Positions 12,409 through 24,750 of a stretch of 64,000 nucleotides of DNA are shown one piece after another (position 1 is the first letter of the stretch; the number at the start of each line of letters is the position of its first letter). A program made the translations under genes and the position numbers. The DNA comes from Siderastrea radians (Eukaryota > Cnidaria > Anthozoa > Scleractinia > Rhizangiidae): assembly GCA_964017195.1 (NCBI GenBank), contig OZ024894.1:3862847-3926846 (forward strand), given 5' to 3'. Below the pieces are notes generated by a model that was given only the letters and a program-made list of their open reading frames with translations, ran no database searches and was not told the DNA's origin.

Positions 12409-14702
12409 ATGCTGAAAACACTACTAGGAGCGTTTATCATATCCTGTACGTTTTCACCTCTGGTCCCGGCAATAACAGTGTCCACGAAGTATGGAAAGAT
12501 CGAAGGTCTCATGGCTTCATACCCGAATGTCTCTGGCTCTTTCAAATCTGTTAACAAGTTTCTAGGTGTCCCTTTCGCTACACCGCCGACTGGAGACCTG
12601 AGGCTAAAAGCACCACAACCGCTAGAGGCTTGGAAACCGGGCGTTCTTCAAGCTAAAAAGCATGGAAACATTTGCTTTCAGCCGACAGCATTCGCGTACC
12701 TTTTCAAACCTTACGCTGCAAATTTCTCTTACAGCGAAGATTGCTTGTATCTTGACGTCTACACTCCTAACGTTAGCGTGAGTTTACCCGTCATGGTGTA
12801 CATTCACGGTGGGGGCTTCCAAATAGGGTGTTCAATCCCTTTTCCCAGTGATATTTTGGCTCTAAAAGGGGTAGTAGTGGTTGTGATTCAATATCGTCTT
12901 GGACCATTTGGTTTCCTTACGACGGGGGACTCGGCCGCTCCTGGAAATTTCGGAATGTTGGATCAAGTGGAAGCACTGAAGTGGGTGAGAGAGAATATTA
13001 AGAGTTTCGGCGGGGATCCCAGCAAGGTGACAATATTTGGTGAAAGTGCTGGCGCAGCTTGTGTTGGCCTTCACCTGTTGTCGCCTCTATCGGAAGGGCT
13101 CTTCCACCGAGCCATTGCAGAAAGTGGGGTAGATTTAAGCCCGTGGGCGACTCAACCAGCTTCCTATGGTGTGAATTTTGCTGAACAGCTTGCTCAAAAG
13201 CTTGACTGCCCTACGAGTGACCACAATAAAATGGTAGCCTGTATACGCAAGAAAAAAGGACCAGTCGTACAGAAAGCTTCGGAAACAATAACTTACAGGT
13301 TCTATGACACTAGCATGTGGGGGCCAGTTGTGGACAAAAACTTTCTTCTTGATACACCCCACAATCTGAGGAAGAAAGGAGATTTCAGAAAAGTGCCGTT
13401 TATGATCAGCTATAATAGCCACGAGGGTGCTACCACTCTTGGTTTCATGGTGAATGCATCTTTTGAACTGATGGAGAGTGTTGACAACGGAGTGAAGCCG
13501 TCTTTATTCAAAGCATTTTTGTCAAAGCTTGCTCAGGGTCGAAACAGCGGGTGAGTTGATATCTTGCATGTACAAGGAAAGGTATTCAGAAAATATAGTG
13601 AGGGGGGGGGAGTAAAGCTACAATTTAACATATTGACTCATGAGAAAGATTCTCCTTTCCTTCTCTACTTTGTTCTCTCTCCCTCCCTCGTTCCCTCCCT
13701 GCCTGTCCCAAAACAACATCAGAGCAGTGACTTCTGGAAAAAAATCTTAACAAAATTTTATGGCGACCTAAATACAAAAATATTAATGGGAAATGTTTAC
13801 CTTGCAGCTCTGGTCGGAACTAGTTTTTGTTCTGAGTTGTTTTAGTAGTCCTTCGTATTGAACTGATGGGCATGAAGCCTTGGAGGTTGCATTCATTGGT
13901 TTAGACATTCTAGGATTCTGGCAGAACTTTTGTACAAGTAAGGGCGCCTCACACCTCTACCACTTCCTTCCCCAGAAAACCAAAGTACCTTTGCGAGTTC
14001 TAGTGTTTGATCTGCGTTTTTCTGATCAACTTTCAAATTATCTCCTTTCTGCTATTCAGGAAAAGGGAGAAGGTCGTTAACCTGATCACGGATGCCTTGG
14101 AATTCATGTACATCCCATGGCCTGACAACACCGACATATACGCGCTAAGAAGCCAACTTGTAGACCTCATCGGTGACTACATGTATTTCGCACCTAGCCA
14201 CGAGGTCGCCGATATTCACAGCCTAGTTGTCCCCGTGTACATGTACGAGTTTGCTCACCGCTCAAACGTTGTCAGTTACGGTGCCAAGTGGATGGGTGTG
14301 GTTCATGCTGACAACGTTGCCTACGACTTTGGGATCCCATTGCTGACGACGCTCCCCTTTAAATACGACACGGCTGACAAAAACGTCAGTTTGTTTATCA
14401 TGGCCATGTACGTAAACTTTGCGAGGTTCGGCGATCCAAACCCGCAGCTAGTCAGCGGCATTACCCTGGAGAAGTTCAACTCGACCCAAAGAGCTTACCT
14501 GATCGTTGACGTCAGTCCCAAGATGGCGGCGTCTTTTTATCCTCGACGAATGGCTTTTTGGAATGATTATTATCCCAAACTAGCACAGCTGAATATTGAT
14601 ACCAAGAAAGATATGGTCAGCGGTGTTGCCACAGAAACATTAAGTCAGACTGTACTCGTCATCTTAGCGATGTTCTCGCTGCAAGCCTATTTCACGAAAT
14701 AA
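12409..14702 (+). CDS. Carboxylesterase / cholinesterase-like protein (COesterase family)
   Basis: Two exons, 12409-13550 and 14060-14702, joined at GG|GTGAGT...TTCAG|G; the junction keeps frame and gives 594 residues, normal for the type-B carboxylesterase family (alpha/beta hydrolases). Visible: signal peptide (1-20), oxyanion loop HGGG (133-136), the EDCLYLDV family signature (110-117), nucleophile elbow GESAG with Ser213, acidic residue Glu339 in SHEG, and His463 in VVHADN, where many relatives have HGDE. The triad is therefore complete. The C-terminal 20 residues are hydrophobic (VLVILAMFSLQAYF), consistent with a GPI-anchor signal or membrane tail. The likely reaction is ester hydrolysis at the cell surface or outside; the substrate cannot be read from sequence. 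A truncated copy lies at 21850-22631. The gene is divergent from CTL-1. Confidence 0.88.
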
Positions 14703-14771
14703 GCATCAGGCCGCTTGGTCTGGGGCCGTGGAGGCAGCGATCGTTTTGACGATAGACTATATTACACAAGC

Positions 14772-14777
14772 ATTAAA
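14772..14777 (+). promoter_or_regulatory. Candidate poly(A) signal ATTAAA
   Basis: Common variant hexamer about 70 bp after the esterase stop codon. No canonical AATAAA is closer. Confidence 0.35.
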
Positions 14778-15615
14778 ACATTGTAAACATGAACGTAATA
14801 GGCTAGGCTATTCATTTTATCGGAGTCAAAAAGACCGCGTATCGCGTATTTTATCTAGTCTGCTTGCTCAAAACTGTGCTTTAAGAAATATGAAAAAATT
14901 AGCATCATTTTTAAAAATCTCCTTACCGTCCCTCAAGTAACAAATGCTTTTTGTTTTAAAACTAGAATGAATACCATTTTGGTGAAGAAAAAACGTGACT
15001 TGTTTTTGACACTTTGCTCCATGACGTAATGCAGAAGCGATGACGTTTTCTGCAACAGCGTGCTCAATGCACGTCGAACAACCAGTCAGGCAATTACAGT
15101 ATTTTATAACCTTATATTACCAGAACTTGTTAAAGCCACAAAAGTTCACGCTCATCCGTTGTCCGCGAGCGGACCGTTTATTACGTTTGCACTGATTCAA
15201 ATGTGTCTGCTGCCTTTTCAAAGTGGTATTTATTGAGATTAGCGCCCGCACAAATGACCAGCAGATCTTAAGGCGGTCCCATGTGCATTTTAGAACTTGA
15301 GCTGGGGGTGCGGAGAAGTTGGGCGACGAGTCCTTCTTCTTTTTCCTCGCGTAGAGCACTTTAAAGAAAAACTAAAGAAAGACACCAAGCTACTGGAAAA
15401 AAATCGATTTCCACAAAGAGTCGTGTATGCTCTCCAACAAGGACATTAACTTTTATTATTTTTAAGAGCTAATACATTTTGCATTGTTTACTCACTTGGT
15501 ATTTACTTATTTATCTACTTATCTATTCATTTTCGTATGCTTTTATAATTTTCTGCTAGACATACTTTTAATGGCAACAATTCTAGCTTCCATCGTTCGC
15601 GATTCTACTGTTTCA

Positions 15616-15648
15616 TTATTTTTATTATTATTATTATTATTATTATTG
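15616..15648. repeat. (TTA)n microsatellite
   Basis: Near-perfect run of about eleven TTA/ATT triplets. Confidence 0.9.
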
Positions 15649-16619
15649 TTTAGATTCCTAGATATTTTATATGCTTTAATTCTATATTCATAAGGAATTG
15701 TAATCGCATGTCCACATCAGCCTCTGGCTGCCTTCTTTTAACCTGCATGAACAAATAAAGAATGTCTGTCTATGTCTGTGTGTGCGTGAGCTTCGCGCGC
15801 GCACCTTGCCTTATCAGACTTCTCCGGTCCAACAAGGGTCGACAGGTAGAGGACGTGAAGAAAACGTAGACGATTCGAAGGACTCACGGGTACTTAGAAG
15901 GAGGGGGGGGGGAGCTGAAGGAGTGGGGGTAGGTACTAAGATACCTGAAATCACTCCGATTGGTAGTGCATAGAGTTATTAGACTACATTTATTGAGTAC
16001 GCCAGTAAGGAATCACCTTCAGGATTATTCATCAAATTCAAACCGGGATTGGACAGTGTAATACGCTGACATATTGACACAACAGTGACACAACAGTGGA
16101 ATATTGATATTAATTACTTGATACGTCCAATCTCGTAATATTAACAATTTGGAAAAATCGTGGGAACGAGGTTGTGATACTTCCTGAAAAGCCAAAAAAT
16201 AATAAGTTCGATATGATCTCGGGATTAACCTTGGACTACTTGTCCACGCTGCTTTTTTTGTATTTTTATTTCTTTTCGCATGCATCTTTTGAGGGTAAGG
16301 AATGCGGACCCCTGCACCCTTCCTCTAGATCAGCCGCTGGGCTAGTAAAACTAATTATTCATGTTTCATCAAGATCTCTTTGCTCTTGCACAGATCAAAT
16401 GAAATTCGAAGAGGGTAGTAGAAAAGTATTTAAAAAAATTATTGAGGTCTTTTTCAAATTATCAGGAAAATTTGTGACTTTATGTGGCCAGATCATACTT
16501 TAGGGGACGGTGTCCCGGATCATATAGCGTGTTAAGTTAACCCTCTAAGCCACAGCATCATTATACAATTTCTCCTTACTGGTCTCTATACATTTCATTG
16601 AGTACTTATTGGAAGAACT

Positions 16620-17031
16620 TTTTTAAGGACTGTGCCTCCTTTTGTTACTGCGCAGACGTTCTGCGCATGTCGGGATATTCCGGTTTCTTAAGGAATTTGC
16701 CTACCAATACAACAATATTTTTCGCGACTTATGCCTATGTGGAAAAAGCAGATCTTAGCAAGGACTATCAGAATCCAAAAAGAAAATTGGGGGTAACCAC
16801 GCATTTTTCAAAGATAATTGAGCCTAAATTTGGAAAGAAATTGACATACATTCTCTGTATTTTAACGCTCTTTTTAGAATTATAGATGATTAGTTATTTC
16901 TGAAAAATGCGTGGTCACCCACATTTTTCTTTTTGGATTCCAATAACCCTTGCTAAGATCTAGTTTTTCTCCATAGCCATAACCTTCGCAAAAGTACATC
17001 TGTATGGGAGGCACCGTCCTTAAACGTCAAG
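16620..17031. mobile_element. Fold-back element, family FB, copy 1
   Basis: Two long imperfect inverted arms face each other. The left arm starts TTTAAGGACTGTGCCTCC and the right arm ends GGAGGCACCGTCCTTAAA. Both arms share AGATCTTAGCAAGG, AATCCAAAAAGAAAA and CCACGCATTTTTC in inverted order. There is no coding capacity. A relative in opposite orientation lies at 59965-60371. The paralogous block (near 26270) lacks it, so it is an insertion or was lost there. Confidence 0.65.
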
Positions 17032-18279
17032 ATAATTCATCTTTGTTGATCATTTCCTTAATTGTCACGACAGATATGTGTTATAACGTACTGATGTAAG
17101 GAGAAAAAATTTGATGCTGACCACAATTATATTGGGGCTTACAGGGTTAAATATGGCCAGGAATTCGAACGTGCCGCATAAAGCTCGCTATAGGAATTAA
17201 GAAAACTCACCAAAGGCGACAAAAAAGGACATATAAACCTGAGGGACAAAATAACGGATGAAAAATGACTCAAATTTCCATCAGAAACTTTATTACAATT
17301 TCTGGACCGCCTGCACTTGATTCCTAAACTAATTGTTCCGTTTTGCTCTGTAGGATTTTTATCCATGTCAATTGCGTATCTTTTGTTTTTTGTCAACGAG
17401 ACAATTTAGTTAGCAAAATTTCAACTGGGTGCCGAAACAAACTTGTTCTGCGTCTCCTTTGATTTTCGTTTATTATGCTCTGTGATTGGTTTCAAATTTT
17501 CGGCAAATTTCTCAACCAATTAGCAGTCAAAGCAAATCCACTTGTTTTCACGCGCTTGACGCCTGTTACATGTATTTGCTTCGAGTTCTGATTGGTACAC
17601 AAGGAGATTTGTGTTTGCTGTGATTGCACGAGTAAGTACTTTGCTTTGGTTTAACGACACTCGATTGAAAAACGCTCTACTTCAACTAATTTCTTATTTC
17701 AGTCAATTCTAAGACGGTAAACCACGACAGTTTCTGAACTGAAAAACTTCTACACTATAAATACCCGTCCATAAGAACCTGCTAGCGTGCGTTTCTCGAA
17801 AGCCCCGAAAAGAGCCATTTGTAAAAATATGAAGAGACCCATTCTAGAAAGCTGTTTTTTTAAACATATTTCTAAGATAAGAAATATTTAGCTTATAGCA
17901 AAGTTAAACTTCATACTTAGAAACGTCTTTGTCTCCAAGATACAGTGTGAAATATCGTGCCCGAAATCGGCCCAAAAAGCTTTGGAGCTTTCGAGGTCTT
18001 TCAAGAAGTGCAACCTGGATTGACATAATAGGCCTATTGTATGATTCGGGACCGAAGCCGTATTCAATTAGATTTGAGAACCTAAAAATCGTAATTTTTC
18101 AGACAACACCAACAACACTTTGGAAAATGTTGGTTTTTATATACGGGTATTTACTGTCAGTTACTGGAGCAATAGCTCGTTTTACCTGCATTAGAACTCT
18201 CCATGTTTTAATTATCAGAAGCGTTTATCTTTAGCGTTTACACCTGCTAAGCTGCGGGTCTTTTCTTTTGCTTGCTTTC

Positions 18280-20094
18280 GCTTTCAGTAGTGCTAAACAA
18301 GGAAGGCAGTGACACAGAATAGAACCACGATTTCGCAGGTCAGCGGAATTGTCCCGACGGATCTGAAGAGGACAGAACTGGAATTCAAAAACAGTTAAGT
18401 TAAAAAATATATTTAACTAAATATACTTAATTAAGAGTTCTTTTGTTACCTGGCTTTGTTGGTGTTGTGGCTGTTGTTGCTGATGTGGTTCTTGATGCGA
18501 CTGCTGATATACGTGTTGTTGTGGCTGAAGGCAGCTGGTAAGGTACACAACTGCTCGCATTCAACGAAACCCTTGTAGGCTGTACTGGATGATATCGCCA
18601 ACAGTAGAGGGAATCAAAGCAATATTCTATAGGGAAATTTAAACTGACGGCAAAAAGATACTGGCGTAGTAATTAATTTATAACGTTATTGGCTTGAATT
18701 ATGTAATATCATTCTTCTGTGTAGACAGATTTTACATACATAATAAAAATGATATCATAATCATTTGATAAAACAGATATCAGAACAAAATGCGCTTACA
18801 AGTGTATGCATAAATTAAAAAAAAAACTAACTAACTAACAAACAAACGAAACGAAAGAAAGAAAAACGTTCAGTATGTATCTTGGGAAATTAGTCTAAGC
18901 CTTTGTGATGATTCCTTCACTTTACTTAATAGAGAGTATATATAGGCGAATCTTTGTCTACATTTTGGCATATACTTGTCGTTTTCTAATCACCTTACAA
19001 AAGTGCTGTTTCTGACTACTGAAAGGATTAGCACAGTTACCTCTCTCCCAAAATTTCAGTCCGAAATACCAAATGTTCTTTGAAAAATGCGTTGTTAAAA
19101 ACTCGACATTTTACAAAGAATGTATGGGCAATTAACACTTTTGCCACCCAGAAATTTGCATTTTCTGTTGGCTGATATTGCCTTTTAAGTATTGCAAGCA
19201 AAGAGCTAGATGCTGCACAGGTGACGTATACTAAGCTTAACAGGCTCTTTCATTATTGAATTTATTGAATATTGTCTTTTATATACAATTACAATTTTTA
19301 TGCTAATGAAGCGAAATGTAAACAATGACGTCAGCAAAGATTCGCCTATAGGGGATGGCAGCTATTGGTGCTAACTGTTTTGTTTTATATGCCACATTGT
19401 TCTAATAATCTGTCTATTAGGTAGTTGGGAAGTATAGTGTCTTTTAAAGAATCTTTTAAAGAAGCATTTTATAGTACTTAAAGACCAGCATCAAATCGCA
19501 CCATATATTGGAAGGCCATAAACAAAAATCTTAAGAAAGAACAATTGCTTTAAAAGGTAAATATGGTTCAATAATTATCTTAATTTATTCGTGTTCTGCG
19601 CCGTTTTCAAATCAGTAGAGTTCACGAGAACCGATAAACAACATTGGGCTTGGATTCACTTTCTAAAGTATAGCTTTTTGACGCTTACAGAAGAATTTAC
19701 GCTGTTACTTTCACGTACGTATTCCATAAATCCTGCAGATAAAACCGGCCCACGCCCTTAAAACTTCCCCTGGTATCTGGGGGACAGTTGGCCATAGCTG
19801 CAAACAGTGCGTTTGGGAAGGGCTGTCGTGGCTGCCAGTAGCTTGTCAGGTTGGTCAGCCCTTCTCCTCCTTATAACCAGGACCAGTTCCCTGAGGAGTC
19901 CCTCCGCAAACCGATGTGCCAGTAATTGTTGAACTTGTTTGACCAGCTTGGGAGAATAATCGTTGTGAGGATTCCCCACTCAACCTCAGATATGGATGTC
20001 AGATCTCCGCCTTGAGACTGACAAGTTTTTCTGGCTTCAGTTCACGGGAGACCTTCCACGTGCATTACATGACATGGACATGTCGGTGCAGTCC
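18280..20094 (-). pseudogene. CTL-2 pseudogene (C-type lectin-like receptor)
   Basis: Minus-strand exons clearly related to CTL-3: CTLD 20094-19719, stalk 18626-18450, membrane exon from 18377 down to about 18290. The CTLD has an in-frame TGA at 20044-20042 where intact copies have the Trp of LTWTEA, a TAA at 19873-19871 after the WSWL motif, and a net 14-nt deletion before the closing ICR segment. The stalk exon stays open (59 codons, Thr/Ala-rich). The membrane exon has a 13-nt deletion that shifts frame. No signal-peptide exon is visible in the expected place near 21.4-21.7 kb, although 5' flank related to other CTL copies survives there. Splice sites remain recognisable, suggesting fairly recent loss. 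Confidence 0.85.
18945..19346. mobile_element. 402-bp MITE with 12-bp inverted ends
   Basis: Begins GGCGAATCTTTG and ends with its exact reverse complement CAAAGATTCGCC. It sits in the CTLD-to-stalk intron of the CTL-2 pseudogene. The paralogous CTL-3 intron (31311-31330) has the uninterrupted site, GAG-TATATATA-GGGG. Comparison gives a TATA target duplication (TATATATA on the left, TATA on the right). No open frame: non-autonomous DNA transposon. Confidence 0.8.
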
Positions 20095-21849
20095 CTGAAA
20101 TAAAATTGCATAAATATCAGTTAGCAGGGGTGGATTAAGGGGTGGGCCGAGGGGGCCAGCGCCCCCCGCCCCCTTCTGTAGGAGAATTTTTTTCTATTGT
20201 AAACAATGTCTGTCGGATGGTACTTCTTTACTTTAGATATATAAATCTTTAATAATTTTTATCAACGTCATTCGTATTAACCGCCTTATAAACAAGCTTC
20301 AAACCGACAAACTTAAAGATGTTACAGGCGTCGCCCCTGTCACGAGCGCTTTGTAAAGAGTGGTTTTAGAAGCACCATGAGAGAAGACCGCCTCAACGCA
20401 CTGTTGCTGCTTTCTATTCACAAGGACATAGCTCTAGATTATGATGCAATTATTGAAGACTTATGCCAAGCGCAACCAGCCGTGGCGGATTAGGAAATGA
20501 AACAGTTAACCGGAAAGCATTCAAAACACAACAGTTTTATTTCACATACAAAAAATTATATCGCACTGCGTCTCTTTTCATTTAGCTTCAGGCCATTCGA
20601 ACTTCTTGAATCAAATGTACTTTCACATTTTCTATATTCCCGCTTTACCAACCGGGCATTCACATTGCTCATAATACCCGTGGGCCTTACGGGTATTATG
20701 TATCCAAGATGAAAATTATCGAATTCGAATCTCTGTCTATAATGTCCTGATTTCCTACGATGTAAACTCATCGACTTGGTATCCAACAATATTATGGACA
20801 GCTTGTATAGTTCTCACCGATTGCTGTCTTGAGATATAGAAATTGTCAACAGAAGTAAGACGAAACGTAAAACTAACCGTTAAAAGAGAGAAGAAACGCT
20901 AGATTTCATGCTGAAAATGATTTTTTAGACGTTTGGACTCTTGGCAATGAAATCAAGACTCCAGATCGTTTAAAAACGACTTGTTTATGAAAAAAACAGT
21001 CATGAGTGTTGGGTTAGCCTTGTCCTGGTTTTGTCCCGAAACTGTGACTTAAGTTGTACAAGTTGTAAGCAGCTTTTCTTTTTCTTCTAAAAACCAAACT
21101 TAGAAGTTTCGTTAGTTTGACATACCGGAACATATCAAAGCTAAAAATGCCGTGCGAGTTAAGATTACCAAACTGAGGTCAGTCACTTGATATCCTTAAG
21201 GATGAAAGCGTAAAGACCTTTTCATTCAGCTGACTGGCTGATTTTCAAGTTGCAATTTAGTCGGGTCCTCTTGTGTATCCTTATTTAGGATTTAGGCAAA
21301 TCGAACACACCTAAAAATATATGTCATACGCTACCATTCATCATTTAGTAACTGGCTAAAAGTCAACGATATTTCTTGTTTTAAAGTTTGTTGAAGTTAA
21401 TGCACCAGTCATTTCCAGCAGTGCCCATCTCCCCCCGGGCCGACCCCTGGGCATTAGGATTTTTTGAAAACAAACCGGCAAATGCCCCACGGAACAGGTA
21501 AAAAATAAGTTGATTTCTTAGTTTTCGAGCTCATCTCCATTCTAATCAAAGCTAAATCAGACCAGCTAAGTCTCAATTAAGTCTTATTTCTGTGTATTGC
21601 TTCAGTGACCATTAGTTCTGTGGATCTACCGTCTCGTTTTGTCCTCTTTATACTAAGTTAACCACAAATTTATCGTCCATGCCCGATCAGTGAACTTATC
21701 ACTGAAAGGAAGTGAGACCATTTAAGTAATTCAGTTGAGACTGGAAGAAACCTTTCTCTAAAAAGTCAAACACGGAGTGAGGGCAAAAAAGCAAAAAGTG
21801 ACCGAAAGCTCTCATGCAACAGCGTTACATTACATTTTTCGTTAAGAGG
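20095..21849. other. 5' flank remnants of CTL-2; no gene
   Basis: 20700-20930 matches 41820-42060. 21180-21410 matches sequence beside the first exons of the other CTL copies (34340-34660, 43690-43960, 56450-56930). 21720-21840 matches flank at 44840-44930 and 57620-57710. The first exon itself is missing between about 21420 and 21700. A small hairpin (ATAATACCCGTGGGCCTTACGGGTATTAT without flanks) lies at about 20672-20700. Confidence 0.55.
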
Positions 21850-22631
21850 TTTTAGTCTTTATTCAAAGCATTTTTGGCAAAGCTAGCTCAGGGACGAAAC
21901 AGCAGGTGGCGGGGGCATAAAGCTATAATTTTAAAACATAATGACTCATGAGAAAGATGCCCCTCTCCTTCTCCACTCTGTTCTCTCTCCCTCCCTCGCT
22001 CCCTCTCCCCAGGTCCCAAAACAACATCGGGGCAATGACCCCCGGAAAAAAATGTTGGCGAAATTTTATGACCACCTAAATACAAAAACATTAAAGGAAA
22101 ATGTTTATCTTGCAGTTCTGGTCGGAACTGATTTTTGTTTCTGAATTGTTTCAGTAATCTCTCGTATTGTTCTGAAGCCTTAGAGTTTGCATTCATTGGT
22201 TTAGACATTCTGGGTTTCTGGCAGAACTTTTGTACAAGCAAGGGCGCCTCACACCTCTACCACTTCCTTCCCCAGAAAACCAAAGTACCTTTGCGAGTTC
22301 TTGTGTTCATCTGTTTTTCTGATCACTTTACAAATTATCTGCTTTCAGCTATTCAGTAAGAGCAAAAGGGTCGTTAACCTGATCACGGTCGCCTTGGTGG
22401 AATTCATGTACTCCCTCTTGGTCTGACTACACCAATGTATACGCGCTAAGAAGCCAACTTGTAGACCTCATCGGTGACTACATGTATTTCGCACCTAGCC
22501 ACAAGGTCGCTGATATTCACAGCCTAGTTGCCCCCGTGTACATGTACGAGTTTGCTCACCGCTCAAACGTTGTCAGTTACGTTGCCAAATGGATAGGTGT
22601 GGTTCATGCTGACAACGTTGCCTACGACTCC
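21850..22631 (+). pseudogene. Truncated carboxylesterase copy
   Basis: Closely matches 13495-14330 of the intact esterase: the last ~55 bp of exon 1 (donor changed to AGGTGG), the whole intron including the TTGGTTTAGACATTCT segment, and the first ~270 bp of exon 2. Frame is broken by small indels and a TGA soon after the acceptor (CCTCTTGGTCTGACT). Similarity stops abruptly after the TTGCCTACGAC codons, just past the catalytic His region. Oxyanion loop and nucleophile are absent, so it cannot be an enzyme. It lies next to the 5' flank of CTL-2, repeating the CTL-esterase divergent order. Confidence 0.88.
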
Positions 22632-24046
22632 CATTTCAAATTTGCAGCACAACTCGTAAAAATATACGGCGATTTTACACCGAAACATCTAATAAGATTT
22701 ATTAAAAGCTGGACTAGGTATATAAGATTTCTAGCATTTTGATTGGCTAAACGGAGCTAGGCTATCAGCTCATATACCTGCTGCGACAAAATATGGTCAA
22801 TGAAAACTCAACAACAAAGTGAGGTGAAAGAATTTTCCTCGCGAGCAACCCGGCGAGAAAAATGGACGAGAAAAAACATTTGGCAGCATATTTAAATTAA
22901 GCAGAAATTGCAACAGCGTCGCCCAGACACAAATCAAAATTGTTCCGTAGTGCTTGATTTCTTACTGTTCTTATTACAACAAGAAACTGTGCAGAAATAG
23001 TTAAGCATTAAGCGTTGTGTTTACAATCAATTTCTTTCATCGATCGTCACGTCGATCATTAAAATTGAACAAATGGTAGGTTTTATCAGGAAGGCTTTCC
23101 ACTTCAAAATATCAAGACAAGACATAAAACAAAACACAGTGAAATGGGGCAGAAGCACTTAATAAAAGCTATCACACATTCATGGCGAGTCGGTACTAAA
23201 ATCATGTAGCAACCTAAACAAGCACTAAACAACTACCAAGAAGGAAGGAAGGGGGAAATTTTTGTCGGCTATGACATGCAAAATTGACACTGGTTTACCT
23301 GCACTCGTTGTAGCTCTGTGTTCCAACAGGTCCAAATGTCCAGGTAGAAATCGGATGCCATGTAAACGAAGTTGAATCGCTTTCCCAGTTGTTTGAGTGT
23401 TATTTTACCATTCCGTCCACAACCTCTATACCTCAACCTCAACCTCTTCAAGTTCAAATTAGTCCTGTCTTCAGTTCGATCAAACGCGCACATGATGGCT
23501 CCATTGTGCCAACGGATGACAAACGTGTTCCGTTTCAACTCCAGTAGCTACTATATATGGTGAAATCGTACAGCTTCCAATCCGCTTTGAACGATGATTA
23601 CAACAATGTTTCAGGAAAATCAAACACGTACCATATTTCAGAGCCAATAATTAGAAGATTCTTTTTCCCCAAAACTTGTGCCACTTCGTTCACTTCCGAG
23701 CAGTTTCATTAATTCATTCATTCATCTTTGCAATGAAACGCTGCAACACTTCGCAAGGTTTTGGCGCCTTTTTCGGTCAGTCATGTGATCGATTCTCGTT
23801 CCCTTTTTGTCTGTTCTATCTCTTTTCTCATTTTTTTGCCTTTCTTTCTTGATTTTTTTTAGTGGTTAAGTTTGTAATAAAAGAAATTATTCTACTCGGG
23901 CTTGCTGGATATCAAATGATTATAACCAACTCGGCGCTACGCGCCTCGTTGGTTATCTATCATTCGATATCCAGCGCGCCCTCGTAGAATAATTGTTAAA
24001 TACGCCACACAAGTATCAAAACTCTCCTCCCTATACATGAAAGCAC
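22632..24046. other. Unpaired stretch ending in a hairpin; possible mobile element
   Basis: Replaces what should be the rest of the esterase copy; similarity to the first duplicate resumes at about 24047. No convincing gene was seen. Near its right end is the 109-bp hairpin at 23886-23994. The left boundary is sharp (end of esterase similarity) but no target duplication could be shown. Confidence 0.45.
23886..23994. repeat. Hairpin with GCGTAGCG-type loop
   Basis: Inverted arms of about 52 bp (AATTATTCTAC... to ...GTAGAATAATT) share GCTGGATATC and TAACCAAC segments. The loop reads CGGCGCTACGCGCC, that is GCGTAGCG on the other strand. Compare the hairpins at 27066-27213 and 40038-40177. Confidence 0.75.
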
Positions 24047-24704
24047 TAGGCTATTCATTTTTTCGGAGTCAAAGTGACCATATCGCGTGAGTTAAATAGG
24101 CTTTATTTCATTTATAGAGGGTAAGCACTTAACAGTAGTAAAAAACACTGATAACTCTGTGGCCCTTACTACAACACAAAATATTAGATAGCACCTACGA
24201 AATTAACGAGAAACACTAAAGAATCAACTAATGAAATACTATAAGCTTAAGATCTGGGAAAAATAAATGGTAATAGGAAAAAAAAAAGGTAATAGCGGAG
24301 CCCGCGAGTGTAGCGCACCAGTAGAGCACCATTGTTAAGCAGATTTGGCAACCTATCAAGCCAAGAAATTTTGGTAGTTACGTAATAGTCATGTGACGCA
24401 CCACAGGGTCACCAATAGGAGGTGGCACACTTGAGATAACCCTGTGCTGTATCCCGCGTTTTTGGCGCGAAATCGCAAGGTGACCCGCGTTTTAGCAAAG
24501 ACAACAAAAGTCAAAAACAATTTTATTAATGGAAAGATAAAGTTCACAAGAATACTCAGTTGTCTTTTTGGTGGAAGGTGAAAAGTCAAGTAGTGTCAGC
24601 CTTCGTAGCACATTGGAAACTTGCAGGCTTGCCACGGCGGCGAACGGGGTTCGATTCTCAGCGGTCACATGATTTTTTCTTATCTTTCTTTCTTTTTTAA
24701 ATTG

Positions 24705-24750
<46 letters not shown>

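Larger units (their letters stand above)
14809..18420. repeat. Segmental duplicate, copy 1 (pairs with 24047-30710)
   Basis: Long collinear similarity joins this stretch to a second copy: 14809-14990 with 24047-25020, 15240-15970 with 25240-25500, 16025-16490 with 25790-26270, 17330-18030 with 26277-26960, and on into the CTL pseudogene against CTL-3. Interruptions are insertions in one copy, such as the fold-back element at 16620-17031 here. No gene was found in the block itself. It lies between the 3' ends of the esterase and the CTL pseudogene. Confidence 0.7.
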
